From Pestalotiopsis fici W106-1 (Eukaryota > Ascomycota > Sordariomycetes > Amphisphaeriales > Sporocadaceae): DNA of 64,000 bases. Position numbers and translations under genes: made by a program. The stretch spans positions 2,620,619 through 2,684,618 of the forward strand of contig NW_006917092.1 in assembly GCF_000516985.1 (NCBI RefSeq), written 5' to 3'. The notes beneath the pieces are model-generated. The model was not told where the DNA came from, did no database searches, and was given only the letters and a program-made list of their open reading frames with translations. Positions 44,998 to 55,471 of this stretch are shown piece after piece. Position 1 is the first letter of the stretch. Each line of letters starts with the position of its first letter.

Positions 44998-45028
44998 GAC
45001 CCGTACGGAGACTTATGTGGGGTTAGTG
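44998..45028 (-). repeat. Right terminal inverted repeat of the Tc1/mariner element
   Basis: Reverse complement of the left repeat with two mismatches; followed by TA. Confidence 0.92.
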
Positions 45029-45030
45029 TA

Positions 45031-46091
45031 TTATGCTCGTTTCATCGTTCTCTAGGAGTCGTCTCTTCATTATTCTTTATTGTGTAATGGCAAACAGAAG
45101 AGCTGCAATGAGAAAAAAAGGGAATCCATGTGCGTATACTTTGATGGCAACGAGCAAATAACTTCAAGTTTAGTAGGTGGGAACTCTTCAACTTTCCTTA
45201 GCAAGAGGCAAGGCTGACGGGCCAGAGTGGTTGCATTCAACAAGACGCCACGCCCAGTGCATGCAAGCACGTGTAGATAAGTTACCGCGCCTAGGAGCAC
45301 CGATGAGCTGCATACATCGAACGATTTCCCAAGCCAGCCGCAGGGAGCTACTTGAGCTGATGTAAATCCTTCTCCCACCCCACGATCCCGCCCTTTTCTT
45401 CTTGTGTGACTCTGTTAGTGCGCCGAGCCTGCCTTTTTTGCTATCATCCATACCGCTGACGCGATACCGCAGAAGCTGACGCCAGATGTGCATCGAGAAC
45501 TCGCTCGAGTTTCGGAGGCCGATCTACCTCAGATGTGCCCGGGCCCGGGAAGTTAATCTTTGTCAGAAATACACACATTGGGAGGGCTAATTCAATGTAA
45601 GCATCGAGATTGTGTAACCTGATCACCCGATTGTGTCACGTGCAACATGTTCATACAAATCGTCTAGATTAGTCAATATGCCATGGTTTGATTTGCGAAT
45701 GTAGTATTTTCTTTAGATACTTATTAAGGTAAGTTTTTTGTTGACCCGAGTCAAGTTCTGTTCGCATGTGCCTTGCTCGTTCTTTCTTTCCTTCTATATC
45801 TCTTTTCCCTGTGATATGATATAGATTTGACCCGAAGTAGTTCCTAAACTCCGGTAACCCAATATGTTCCCCCATCCTGTAGTAGAGTGAAGATGGCCGT
45901 TTCTTCTCCGTGTGGAATTTCAGTACCTCATATCCGTATGATGGTACATGGCTTCGATGCCGTTGTAAATTGAAACGCCAGTGCACCGCGCGCAGAAACA
46001 ATATCCCAATGTAAAAACACAAAAGCTCCAACAAAAGACTCCCCCTTTCTGGTTGTCATTTGTTTACACAACAACAAGTTGACCTTCCCGT
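45031..46091. other. Intergenic, Tc1 element to microprotein gene
   Basis: About 1.1 kb of normal composition. It includes the 3' flank of the minus-strand microprotein gene. No gene or RNA recognised. Confidence 0.5.
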
Positions 46092-46511
46092 TCAGCTGTG
46101 TTGTCTGACATGTCCCCTGCTCTTCCTCTCCCGAGCGCGACCTCGCCGGTCTTCCCGACTCGAATCGCTCCGGGAAGAGTCGCTGTGGGGGTAAGCCATG
46201 GGAGCTGCGCTCGTCATTGTCTCCAGGCGTGCTGATCTGCCTTCATTCATGACCTGGGGGGTGGGAAACAATGTCAGCGTGGGGGGGGTTTCTTCTTTGT
46301 GGGGGGTTCCTTTGGCAAAGAGGAAGGATTGGGGACTCACTGTGCAAAGTCTACACCGGTCGCCGAATTGGGACACTTTGTTGTGGCAGTTGACGGAGCC
46401 CTGTAGATGCATGTCAGCATAAGCTCAGGTGGTTATTCAAAGACGGGAAATGTCTGTCCGTCCGGCGTGGATCGTGAAACGTACGTAGTAGTTTGCGCAG
46501 TAGCAATGCAT
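46092..46511 (-). CDS. 82-residue Cys/His zinc-ligand microprotein with RS-like tail (three exons, reconstructed)
   Basis: Exon 1 is only 27 nt (46485-46511, nine codons), exon 2 60 nt (46341-46400), exon 3 162 nt (46092-46253). Intron 1 (46401-46484, 84 bp) has GTACGT, a TGCTGAC branch motif and CTACAG; intron 2 (46254-46340, 87 bp) has GTGAGT...CCCAG. All junctions fall between codons. The product begins MHCYCANYYG, then VNCHNKVSQFGDRCRLC: a CxC pair, a C-H pair and a CxxxxC-type RCRLC end with spacing suited to one zinc site. Residues about 33-46 (NEGRSARLET) look conserved-like, and the tail (about 53-82) is Ser/Arg/Asp-rich with SRSDSS and RERKSRG, resembling RS domains of RNA-associated proteins. 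I do not recognise a named family. Three in-frame exons with regular splice signals and clustered Cys make chance unlikely. It is missed by length-based ORF calling. Confidence 0.6.
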
Positions 46512-49500
46512 TTTGGCAGATGTGTATATGTTGTGTAGGTGTGTAAAAGATGTTTGGTGGAAATTGCACGTGTCTTTTGTCGTGTTTAGAGAGAGTTGAA
46601 AGAAGCTGCTCGTATAAAGCCGAGGAAGTTGTAGGTATATGGTAGGCGAGTGACGTCAGGTAGTCGATGACAAGGGGAGTTCCCGTGCGCCGGTGGTAAA
46701 AGAAAAAAAAAAGGTGTAGGGTAGAGGTGACTTGGGAGGTTGTGTAAAAGTCGGGTTTTGTTTGGGTGTTTCTTTCTTTTTAAATCTTCCGGAGAACTGA
46801 TTTCTTTGCTGTCTTATGAACTGAGATCTCGATAATTCCCCCAAAAAAGAAAGGAGCATAGAGTCCGGAAGTTCATGATCCTTTATATCCAATCCCCCCT
46901 TGCCTGTGTGTTGCAGGCCGAGCAGGGCCTCTGGGCCGCTTGCAACTTGCCCTCTTTGCCCCCCCTGGTCTAGACAAGCAAACCTTAGACATCCCCGTTA
47001 GATCCGTCCACCCACTACGCAACTTTGAACCCACCAGACTAGACGATCAACCGACCGAGCTGCCGGCCGTCCGTTCGCTCCATGGGTCAGCTTGCAGCTT
47101 GCAGCAGGCTTGCAGGCTTGCAGGTCCGCCAAGCAGGAGACGTATGGTGTGAGGTCAGCAGCAGCTTTGCGAGCTTTGTTGCGTTGCCTTTCTTTACCTT
47201 CTTACGCACACTTGACTGCGCTAAGGACCTACGGAATACGGAATACGTACTCTCTTTCCTTTCTGCCCGTGCTGTTCTACTCTGTTCTGCGCCGCTCAAT
47301 GTACGAAATACTCTGCCCTAGCTAGCTAGCTACATTACTCATCTGCCTGCCTGCATGTCTGTCTTTCCATTATGATTACCCAGTCTCCCAAATACGGTGC
47401 TATTGTTCCGTAGGAAACAGCGTCGGCTTTTCAAACTCAATCTGGCACCGGCTCAACCATGAACCATTTTCACAAGAGATGCAAGATACTGGGCAAGATG
47501 GGGTGGCGGGCAGGCAGAGTGGCAGGCTGGCAGGCAGGCAAAAGAGGACACTGCCTTGTAAACTGGAACCTCGATCGGGTCCCCTGACAATCATCTCATA
47601 CATCATCAAGTCGATCTCTAACCTCTCTAATTATTCTTCTCCTTCTCTCTTCGTACTATGTAACGGAAGGGGGACCCACGGGCTGGCTGGAACCTCTTCT
47701 CTTTTTTTTTAATGCCCTACCAAGTACGTACACAGGTAGGTAGCGTGGGTGTACGTACCTGGTTTGATGAGTGGCTGTCGTCTGGCGCCATGACGGGCTG
47801 CCTTTCTTTGAGCCCTCTTGCTACAGGTACTGTGGTACCCGACATACTATTCTTTGCGTTCTGGACTTGGGGCTGTGAAGCTTGGACCCAACCAACAGCC
47901 TGAAGAAAATGCGTGGCACCCCGGACTTTCCCAGAAAACTGGGACTGTGGTGGAACTGGGAACTGGGACCACGGCCGGGACTGTGGACTTGGCGGGTAGG
48001 GGAATATGCACACGAGTTGTTAGGTACCTGATAGGGCGTACACACACTTCCACCTTCCTGCCACACAGTGGACAAATCATGTCTATCTGTTGGGACGGGG
48101 GTTCCGCTGAGAGAGAGAGAGTCACGGCGAAAAATAGTGACAGGCAGCGCTAAAAGGTACCTAGAGCAGACCGAGGCAAGCTCTGTAATTGCGCTCGACT
48201 TTTTGAAGCTGCATAATGTACATACATAGGTCACAGCATACTACATGCCTAATCACACGAGAGTCCCGCGGCAGCGCAGCCGGGTGCCGTTTTAGGGCAA
48301 CAAGGTTACCTAGATTGAATGTAGTGTAGTTTGTTTCCAAATCCCCCAACTCCTTTTTTTTTCTTCTGTCTTTATTCGCGAGAGCCTTGAAAGAGAGTTG
48401 ACAGGCTTCTTTTTTGCTTTTTGCACCGTTTCTGATCCCGGTCTGGCGTCGTCTGCGCTCAGATCAGACCTGCCAAACCTTGCATTGACTTTCAACGGGG
48501 GTTAGTTACACTGAGATCTGAAGAGATACAGAGGGGAATAAAAAAAAAAGAGGAGCACAAGCTGGGCAGTTTCCCGCTCTTTTTTATTTTTCGATCCCGG
48601 CTGGTGATGATGATGGTTGATTCGTGTATACGACTTGGACCAACACAGTAAACACCATGGTAAATTCAAAGGGGTGTAGGTACATGTTATCAAGGTGACA
48701 TCGTTTATATGGCCATAGAAGGTATGTACATCTGAATCCGTGGCGGTAATAACACTGACTCTGCTCTGAGTCTACAGTGTCTCTGTTCTTGTCTACTGTA
48801 TCCTCTTCTCCGCTGTCTTGTCTGCGGAGTAGAACCCTGTCGCGAGTCGTTAAAGTTCTCGATTTAGAAACAGCAAGCCTAGATAACAGAAATAAAGTCA
48901 AAACGCGCGCAACAAAGAGTAGTGGTAGTGGTGAGAAAGAAGTCCACCACCGCAGGCTACGGTGGATCGCGAAATTTGTCGCAGTGACGATCACTCGGGA
49001 CCCGAGGACTTTTGTAACAAAAAAGTCACTAAGAACAAAACCAGGCGGGTTGGCGGGCTACAATCTGTGACATGATCTTCTCTCTCACTCTGGTGAAAAA
49101 AAAAAAGAACCCAAGAAGAAGCCCCTTGTCTCCAGTCTCGGACCTGCAAAGTGTTTCAATGGACGGCACATGGGCGGGACCAATAGCGGCCGGGGCTCTC
49201 GAGACTAACCCGCTGTAGGGTCATCAGGACTTTGCAACGAGCAAGCAACAGAAGGCATAAACGGCAGAGGTGCATCGAGATCCTCACCAGAGCTTCACCA
49301 TCGGGGGAGCTCATCTCATGATCGTTCCATCTCATCCATCCATCCATCCGTCCATTTATTCATCCCAGCAATCTTCCCTGGCCAACACGAACATGCACAT
49401 CGGGTTGTTGGTTCCGGAGGGGAGGGGCTTGGCTGAAGTGGAATGGAATGTATGGGAATGGATATCGCTCAAAGACAACCGCCGTAGAAAATAGTGTGTG

Positions 49501-52500
49501 TGTGTGAAAGTGACTGCAAAGGTAGGAAAAGTCTCCGATTTTCCTCCAACGAGCGCATACTGTCAATTGGCCCTGGTTGGCTTGTCAGGGCGCCTCCTCA
49601 AACATGAGAACCCACACACAAGAGATCCGTGGAGTTTGCGCCATGTTACCCACGCTGTAGTGTAGTGTATGCTGGTATGCAAGCCCATTAAAAAAAAGAG
49701 CCCAGCGCACATCAGTTCTAGAACGTGCAGATATGGGTATACTATGGAAATGTGTGGTGCGCGCCCTCAGTTACTGCTGGCGCTGCCAAAAGGACATGCC
49801 ATGTTTTACTACCGCCACCTACAAGACTTGCATTGCATTGCATGGCGTCGCACCACACCGCATCGCATTGCAGTCTGTCTTTCCCCATCCATTCAATTCT
49901 TTCAAAAAAAGGCGAATGCCGTTCAAACTCGTAAAAGAAATGTAAAGATTTTTCATGGCTCGACTATACACTACTTCTAGAACTGGAGAGAATTCCCCCA
50001 CAATAGTCTTGCTATGCCAAAACATTCAGTAGCACTTGACACCCTCCACAGAAATTGTCTTGCTCATGATGATTTGGTTTGCAAGTGAGACACATGACGA
50101 GCTTGACACTTGCAGACCATATTATATGGAGATGGTGCATTAGTCTAGATATAAACCTTACTGGCCAGTTATCCATCACATTCCCATATGCTGATCTCTG
50201 GCGAATGAGCCATAAAAAAATCATGTCATGTCGAGCATTCCATTATCAATATTCTGGCTGCCTTTGATGCGTTGTCATGAAAGACCATGTTCTCGATCTT
50301 TCAGCCCAAAAGCACCAAAAGTAGATTCTACTTGTCCAATCATTGCAACATTGGACGCAACACCACTTTTTGATACAACGTTGGACAATATTTCATGGAA
50401 AACTCTTTTTCCAGCCATACCCACCTGTCACCAAGGGCGAGTAATTCTCCGACGACTACAAAGTACTTACCTATGTACGCTGCAGCCGGAAGCATAAGCC
50501 TGTAGTTGCTCTCAACGGCCTGCTGCTTATGTCCCTCTCAGTGTCGTCTGTAATGCGAACCTACTTACTTACCCAGCTTGAGAGTCTATATTTTCAGTCT
50601 GTTCACCTCAAATCTTGAATTCGGAAAGCAAAACCCCCCAAAGTTCCCCCACGAAAAAGATATGCGCCGACGCCAACCTGCACAGGATAAAACGTGCGTG
50701 CATATATTGCACATCTGCGGTAAGGTATATACGGATACGTGCAGCTTCCCCAAACTTCCACCTCCGGCCCCGGGGGTAGTAGTCAACAAACCGTACCCAC
50801 GTACACAGTAAATACGTACGTAGTTGGGTATGCACCTAAGCCCTATTCTCAAGTGTCGGAGGGGATGAAATGATGCAAAGTCTCGGAGAGTATACAGCTG
50901 TCAGCCACTCTGCCCCTCTTAGAGCCTCCCATGTGGAAACATATAGTCCGATAGGTTTGTAATAAGCCCAGCAGAGTCATTACCGCAAAAGCAGCCAGCA
51001 AGCCACGCAAACCCTATGCATCTTATTATATGGATCTCTTTCTTGAAATCTTTTGCCACAACTCAACGGTTTTCATATGGCATGATGATGATAACGTCGG
51101 ACTCTGACTCGGAAAATTCTTTTTTGGTTCTTCTCCATCTTGTTGGGTCCAATGTTGAGGGGAATAATCAGGAGCGATTCCGGGCATTTCGTCAGAAATA
51201 AACACACTATACTAGATGACCCATCATGCGTGTATAAGTTTGCTGCTCTAGTCAAAGACTACGTCATGACATGATCTCTAGCTCAGTGCCATCGAGGAAT
51301 CCGCCGGGTCCCAACAGAAGGGTAGAAATCCGCACAGATTCAAAAAGTAAAAGGGAAAACATGTTCCATAGGCAACTAGTCTGATACGTGTAGAGTTTTG
51401 ATAATGGTCTTTTTTTCCCTGCCAAGGGGAGGACTTTGAGAAGAAGAAAAAAAGGCTACTATAGTACGATACACATTTATGCCTTTGGAAACCGAACTCG
51501 ATACAAAATTCTTCATGCAACACCACTTAGGAAGACCTAACGAAACGTGGTATAGCATCAAGCTTGTTTCTCTCCTGTTTCCCAGAGAGCACTTTTCCTC
51601 GTCCTCAAGCAAGTATGCATTAGACCAAAAGCTAGGATATGTCAACCAATTATCCCCGTCCCTCCCATCTGCACAGGCTTAGTTCTTTATTCCCAGTTAG
51701 CCAAATGAGAGGGGGTAAAAGGTAAAAAAGAATGCCGTCAAGCTCTGCGGAACTGCAACCCAGATCCTCTTAGGTCTTCTCTTTTGCACCGATGGTAGAC
51801 GATGTTGACGATGGCCGGACAATTGGGCCCAGGAACTAGTCTACCGTCTCAACGGAACCACGGTTCCTTTTAGAGGGGAGATCTACGTTCCTTGTCTAGC
51901 GGTGGGTGGGCTGCTGATAGCTTATATTACTTCCATAAGCCATCTACCTCTAGCGTCACGGGTAGCGACTCATACGGACAGACATTGTGAATAGTGAAGA
52001 TCCTTTTAATGTGTGAAAAAAGAGAAAAAAAAAAGTCATGACGCATACTGTGTAAACAGCCCAGTGTCTTGCTCTATTGGAGAGTTTGTCATTACGGAAG
52101 TCTTGCCGTCGATAGATCTTCCACGCCGGTGCTGGTTTTTAGTGCAGTATTAATTTCCACGTCCACAAAGTTCGTGCCTCTTGTTCTTCCTTCCACTCCC
52201 CAGCGACTCTCTAAAATGACTAAGCGGGCAAGACTGCGAGGATCTCACGATATCGAGGTCAGAAGATCCCGAGAGACTTGGACAATCTCGATGAAGTTTC
52301 GCCAAGCAGAGCGCAGTAATGCTGGGACCGGCACGATCCATAGCCGTCAGTGGCCATCACGATGCAGAAGCCATGGCCTGACTGGCTCAACGGATATCTT
52401 ATCTCGGACGGCTCTGTTCAGAAGTTCCCAAGACCTCTTCTTTCTAGGATCGTGAGTCAAGAAGCAGGAGGTTGTCGACTTCGAATGCCGACATGCATAT

Positions 52501-55471
52501 AGATACGACAGTCTGGCGGATAGACGGCCGGAACTCGTGAGAGTCTCCGTTCTTGCCGGGAACAATTGCGTCCGCTTGCAGAGAACTGCTGACCGGTCAG
52601 CTGACGAGATGCTGTCTGCTACACCATGAGCAACCTGTCTACCTCGAGACATTCTACAGCATACCAGGAAGGTGGGCTCATTCTAGGCTCCGGCCCGAGT
52701 TCAGGGGCATACTTTGTAGTTCCGACTATCCTATATTCCCAAGTAAGCACGGCTCTGGGGCGCCGCTCCTCTGTCAAAGTCCCCGGTGCCAGCAAGGGGC
52801 CACGCCAGCAATGACGGACATGATGCCAATTCCTAGCGCTTGCCCTATAAGGACATGCGTGGAGAGAGATGCGCACATGGAACCGCGAACCTGCACCTTT
52901 GGAGCCGTGTAGTGATGACAAGTCAATTGTTTGATACAGAATAGGCAGATCTGCAAACATGGGGAGGGATACATCGTGCTAATGGGGGGCTCATGTCCTC
53001 CGAAAGTCTATGTTGAAGAATACCATCATGCTGAATGAGTGGTGTGATTGCGACCCATCTTGGCCCCCGACATCCCGAGAGTTCAATAGTCTACAAATCC
53101 CCAGCGTCGGCACTGGCCATTGCAGTTGTAATTGGCGGGCACTCGCTCACGATAGCCTCTGTCTCCGTCTCCAACATGTCGGTTTACGGCGGCAAGTGTT
53201 TAAGGTTTGGCGATACAACGCAGAGAGGTCATACCATAGGTGACCAGTATCATACCATACACATATTCAGTTAGACGCATCGGGGAGCATGCCGACAGGT
53301 CTCCATGTCTACCACTGGTTTGACGGGAGAACTGTTTCATTCCTCTTTTCCCCTCCGAGCCATTGCCAAATCATTGTTGGGTAAATTGGAAACTACGGAA
53401 GCATCAAGAATCCATCCCCGGTGACAGGTACGCACATATGCAGCATACAAACAGACTTTCCATATTCGCCGTGACGTTTTGACCAAAGAAAGCAAACGGG
53501 CCCCAGTTTTCTATAACCCAACCAATGCATACGGATCCTAGACTCCTAGGAAGTTATATCGAGTGTGTACTTCTAGGTAAATAGTCACATATGCATTCTT
53601 AGTAACAATAAATTAGGAAAATCGTGATTGTCAAAGTCGAAAGAGCATTAGCCCCATCTCATTGAAACTTCAGGGCCTCCGCGTCTCTCCAAATCTCGGG
53701 TTGATCTTCGAGTTCCCTTCTCCCTCTATCAGACATGGCGTAATGACGATCGTATGAGGCAGAGAATATCAAAATCTATCCAGCAGGTTCTAGACCTTTT
53801 GCAGATTGAACACGAACCTGATGAACCATGAACTGATCGACAGGGACAACGCAAACACAAGGCGAAGTACGTACTGTGTACGATGCACTACGTAGTCTAT
53901 CCGCCCTGTCCAGAAAGTGATTGCCGGCTCCAATCCACTTTTTTCTTGTCCTGGTTTCCCTCTAGTGTACTACTGCCAACTACTACTCCATGTGTGCAAT
54001 TGCCGCCGCACAGCCACGCTGAACATAACACTAAAAAGCCACCGGCGTCTCTTCGTATTTTCCATGCTTTCCCTGAACTTGTGGCACCTGACACATGGTC
54101 GCGATTGACTGCTATTAATTCTCCGACTCCCCGAAAAGAGCGTGCAGAATGGGAAAATTGCGTAATCATGAGTGGAGCACTCGGCGGGAGTTGGAAACTT
54201 CGCAGTGTCGGCCGCCGCCGCCCCCCTTTTTTTTTTCTCCCCTACACGAATTCTATGTACTCGCCATTCAACACGGCACGCCGGACTCGGGAACAAAGGC
54301 TACACACGAGCTGCCCGAGGTTTGGCTCGCGTGTTGTTCGGCCTTTGGACGTCGAGGTCGTCATGCTCGCCCCCGCGGCTCACACTATGAACTAAGCAAT
54401 TCTCCACTCGATACGTTCCTGTCGTCTTCGTCGTGTCCTGTGCCGTCAAGGTACGGGAGGTCACATGTTTGGCCGCGGCTGTGGCTGTACAATTTGACCG
54501 ACAGTACCTGTAACGCTCCACTGGTTGATTGTCCTAGATGATCAAGATAACCACTGCTTCTTGATCACTGTATGCGCACCATGGCGTGCTTAGCCATACC
54601 TGTAGCCCGATTATGAACGAGTACAGACAGATCCAAAACACAGAGAGTCTGAAATGTTCATCTTCCCAGGTCGAATAAATAGTGTGTTAAAAGCAAGGCT
54701 TCCTATCGCTGACTGGGAGGAGCTTGCGTACAGTCGACTTCCATTGTGTCATTTGCATTAGCCATTAATATATCTGTTACTTTGGCTCGTGGCGGAATCC
54801 TGATTGCTGAGCATAAAAGTCACTGGGAAGTGGATATGAAGGACCTATATGCTTTTGAAAATTTCGCTCTTAATTACGTTGTTGCTGTAGGCTGATACAT
54901 CACCTACGTATCTAGACAACATTTCATCGCAGTCGCTGATCTCAGATCGTGACTGGCCATAACTTCCTTCCCCATAAAGTGATGCTCGTTTCGCCCTCTC
55001 TCACCTTCGCTACCAGTGCCTCTCTTCCTGTGCCTGCTGAGCTTTCTCTAGTGGTCAACTATTTCAAAGCCGGTGCCCGTCAGACAGACCAGCTGCATGG
55101 TCATCTGTCAATCGATTATTGCCGCGAAGCACTTCTTTTGTACGGATCCAACGGGAAAAAACGGAGGAAATAATGAATCCGAGGTGATTAATGCAAAAGG
55201 TTGGACAGCAAATGTTTGTTTTGGGGCAGTCATATGCACCAGCACTTCAAGTCCCAGTAGTCAAAAGAAGAAGAAGAGAAAACCTGTTCACGCCTGCTAT
55301 CCAGTTGAGCCGCCCCATGCCGTCTCCAGTCGTCTGATCACACACTCTCGATACAAACGCATGCAAACATGCTCAGTCACCTCGTCACGGGTAGGACAGC
55401 GTTCTGAACGACGAAGGGCGCAAATATGAGTAGACAGAGTGAGACCCGGAAGAATCGGAAGGTGTCGGTGA
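46512..55471. other. Second gene-poor stretch (about 9 kb)
   Basis: No gene with a recognisable domain is present. Contents are many short overlapping chance frames and tetranucleotide tracts (GGCA at about 47506-47540, CATC at about 49333-49350). Homopolymer runs are common. One weak protein-like segment at about 53040-53240 is listed separately. The left end is the promoter of the microprotein gene and the right end the 3' flank of the RhoGEF gene. Composition is that of the surrounding unique DNA, without RIP. Confidence 0.5.
53035..53274 (+). pseudogene. Possible remnant of a fungal surface-protein repeat segment
   Basis: An 79-codon open frame contains ALAIAVVIGGHSLTIASVSV, which resembles the short Val/Ile-Gly-Gly-x-Ser/Thr-Leu/Ile motifs common in Ser-rich fungal wall or secreted proteins. 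No signal peptide, no start region and no flanking exons could be joined. It could equally be chance. Recorded only because the local hydrophobic pattern differs from the other short frames around it. Confidence 0.15.

Larger units (their letters stand above)
43677..45028 (-). mobile_element. RIP-inactivated Tc1/mariner DNA transposon with 31-bp inverted repeats
   Basis: Element of 1352 bp. The terminal inverted repeats 43677-43707 and 44998-45028 match at 29 of 31 positions. They are bordered by TA on both sides (43675-43676 and 45029-45030), the Tc1 target duplication, and the extreme ends read CAATG and CACTA, close to the CAGTG/CACTG ends usual for Tc1. Between them lies an AT-rich, stop-ridden transposase on the minus strand. 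The repeats and about 100 bp inside the left one keep normal composition, while the interior is TpA-rich, the RIP pattern. The element cannot move by itself now. Confidence 0.92.
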
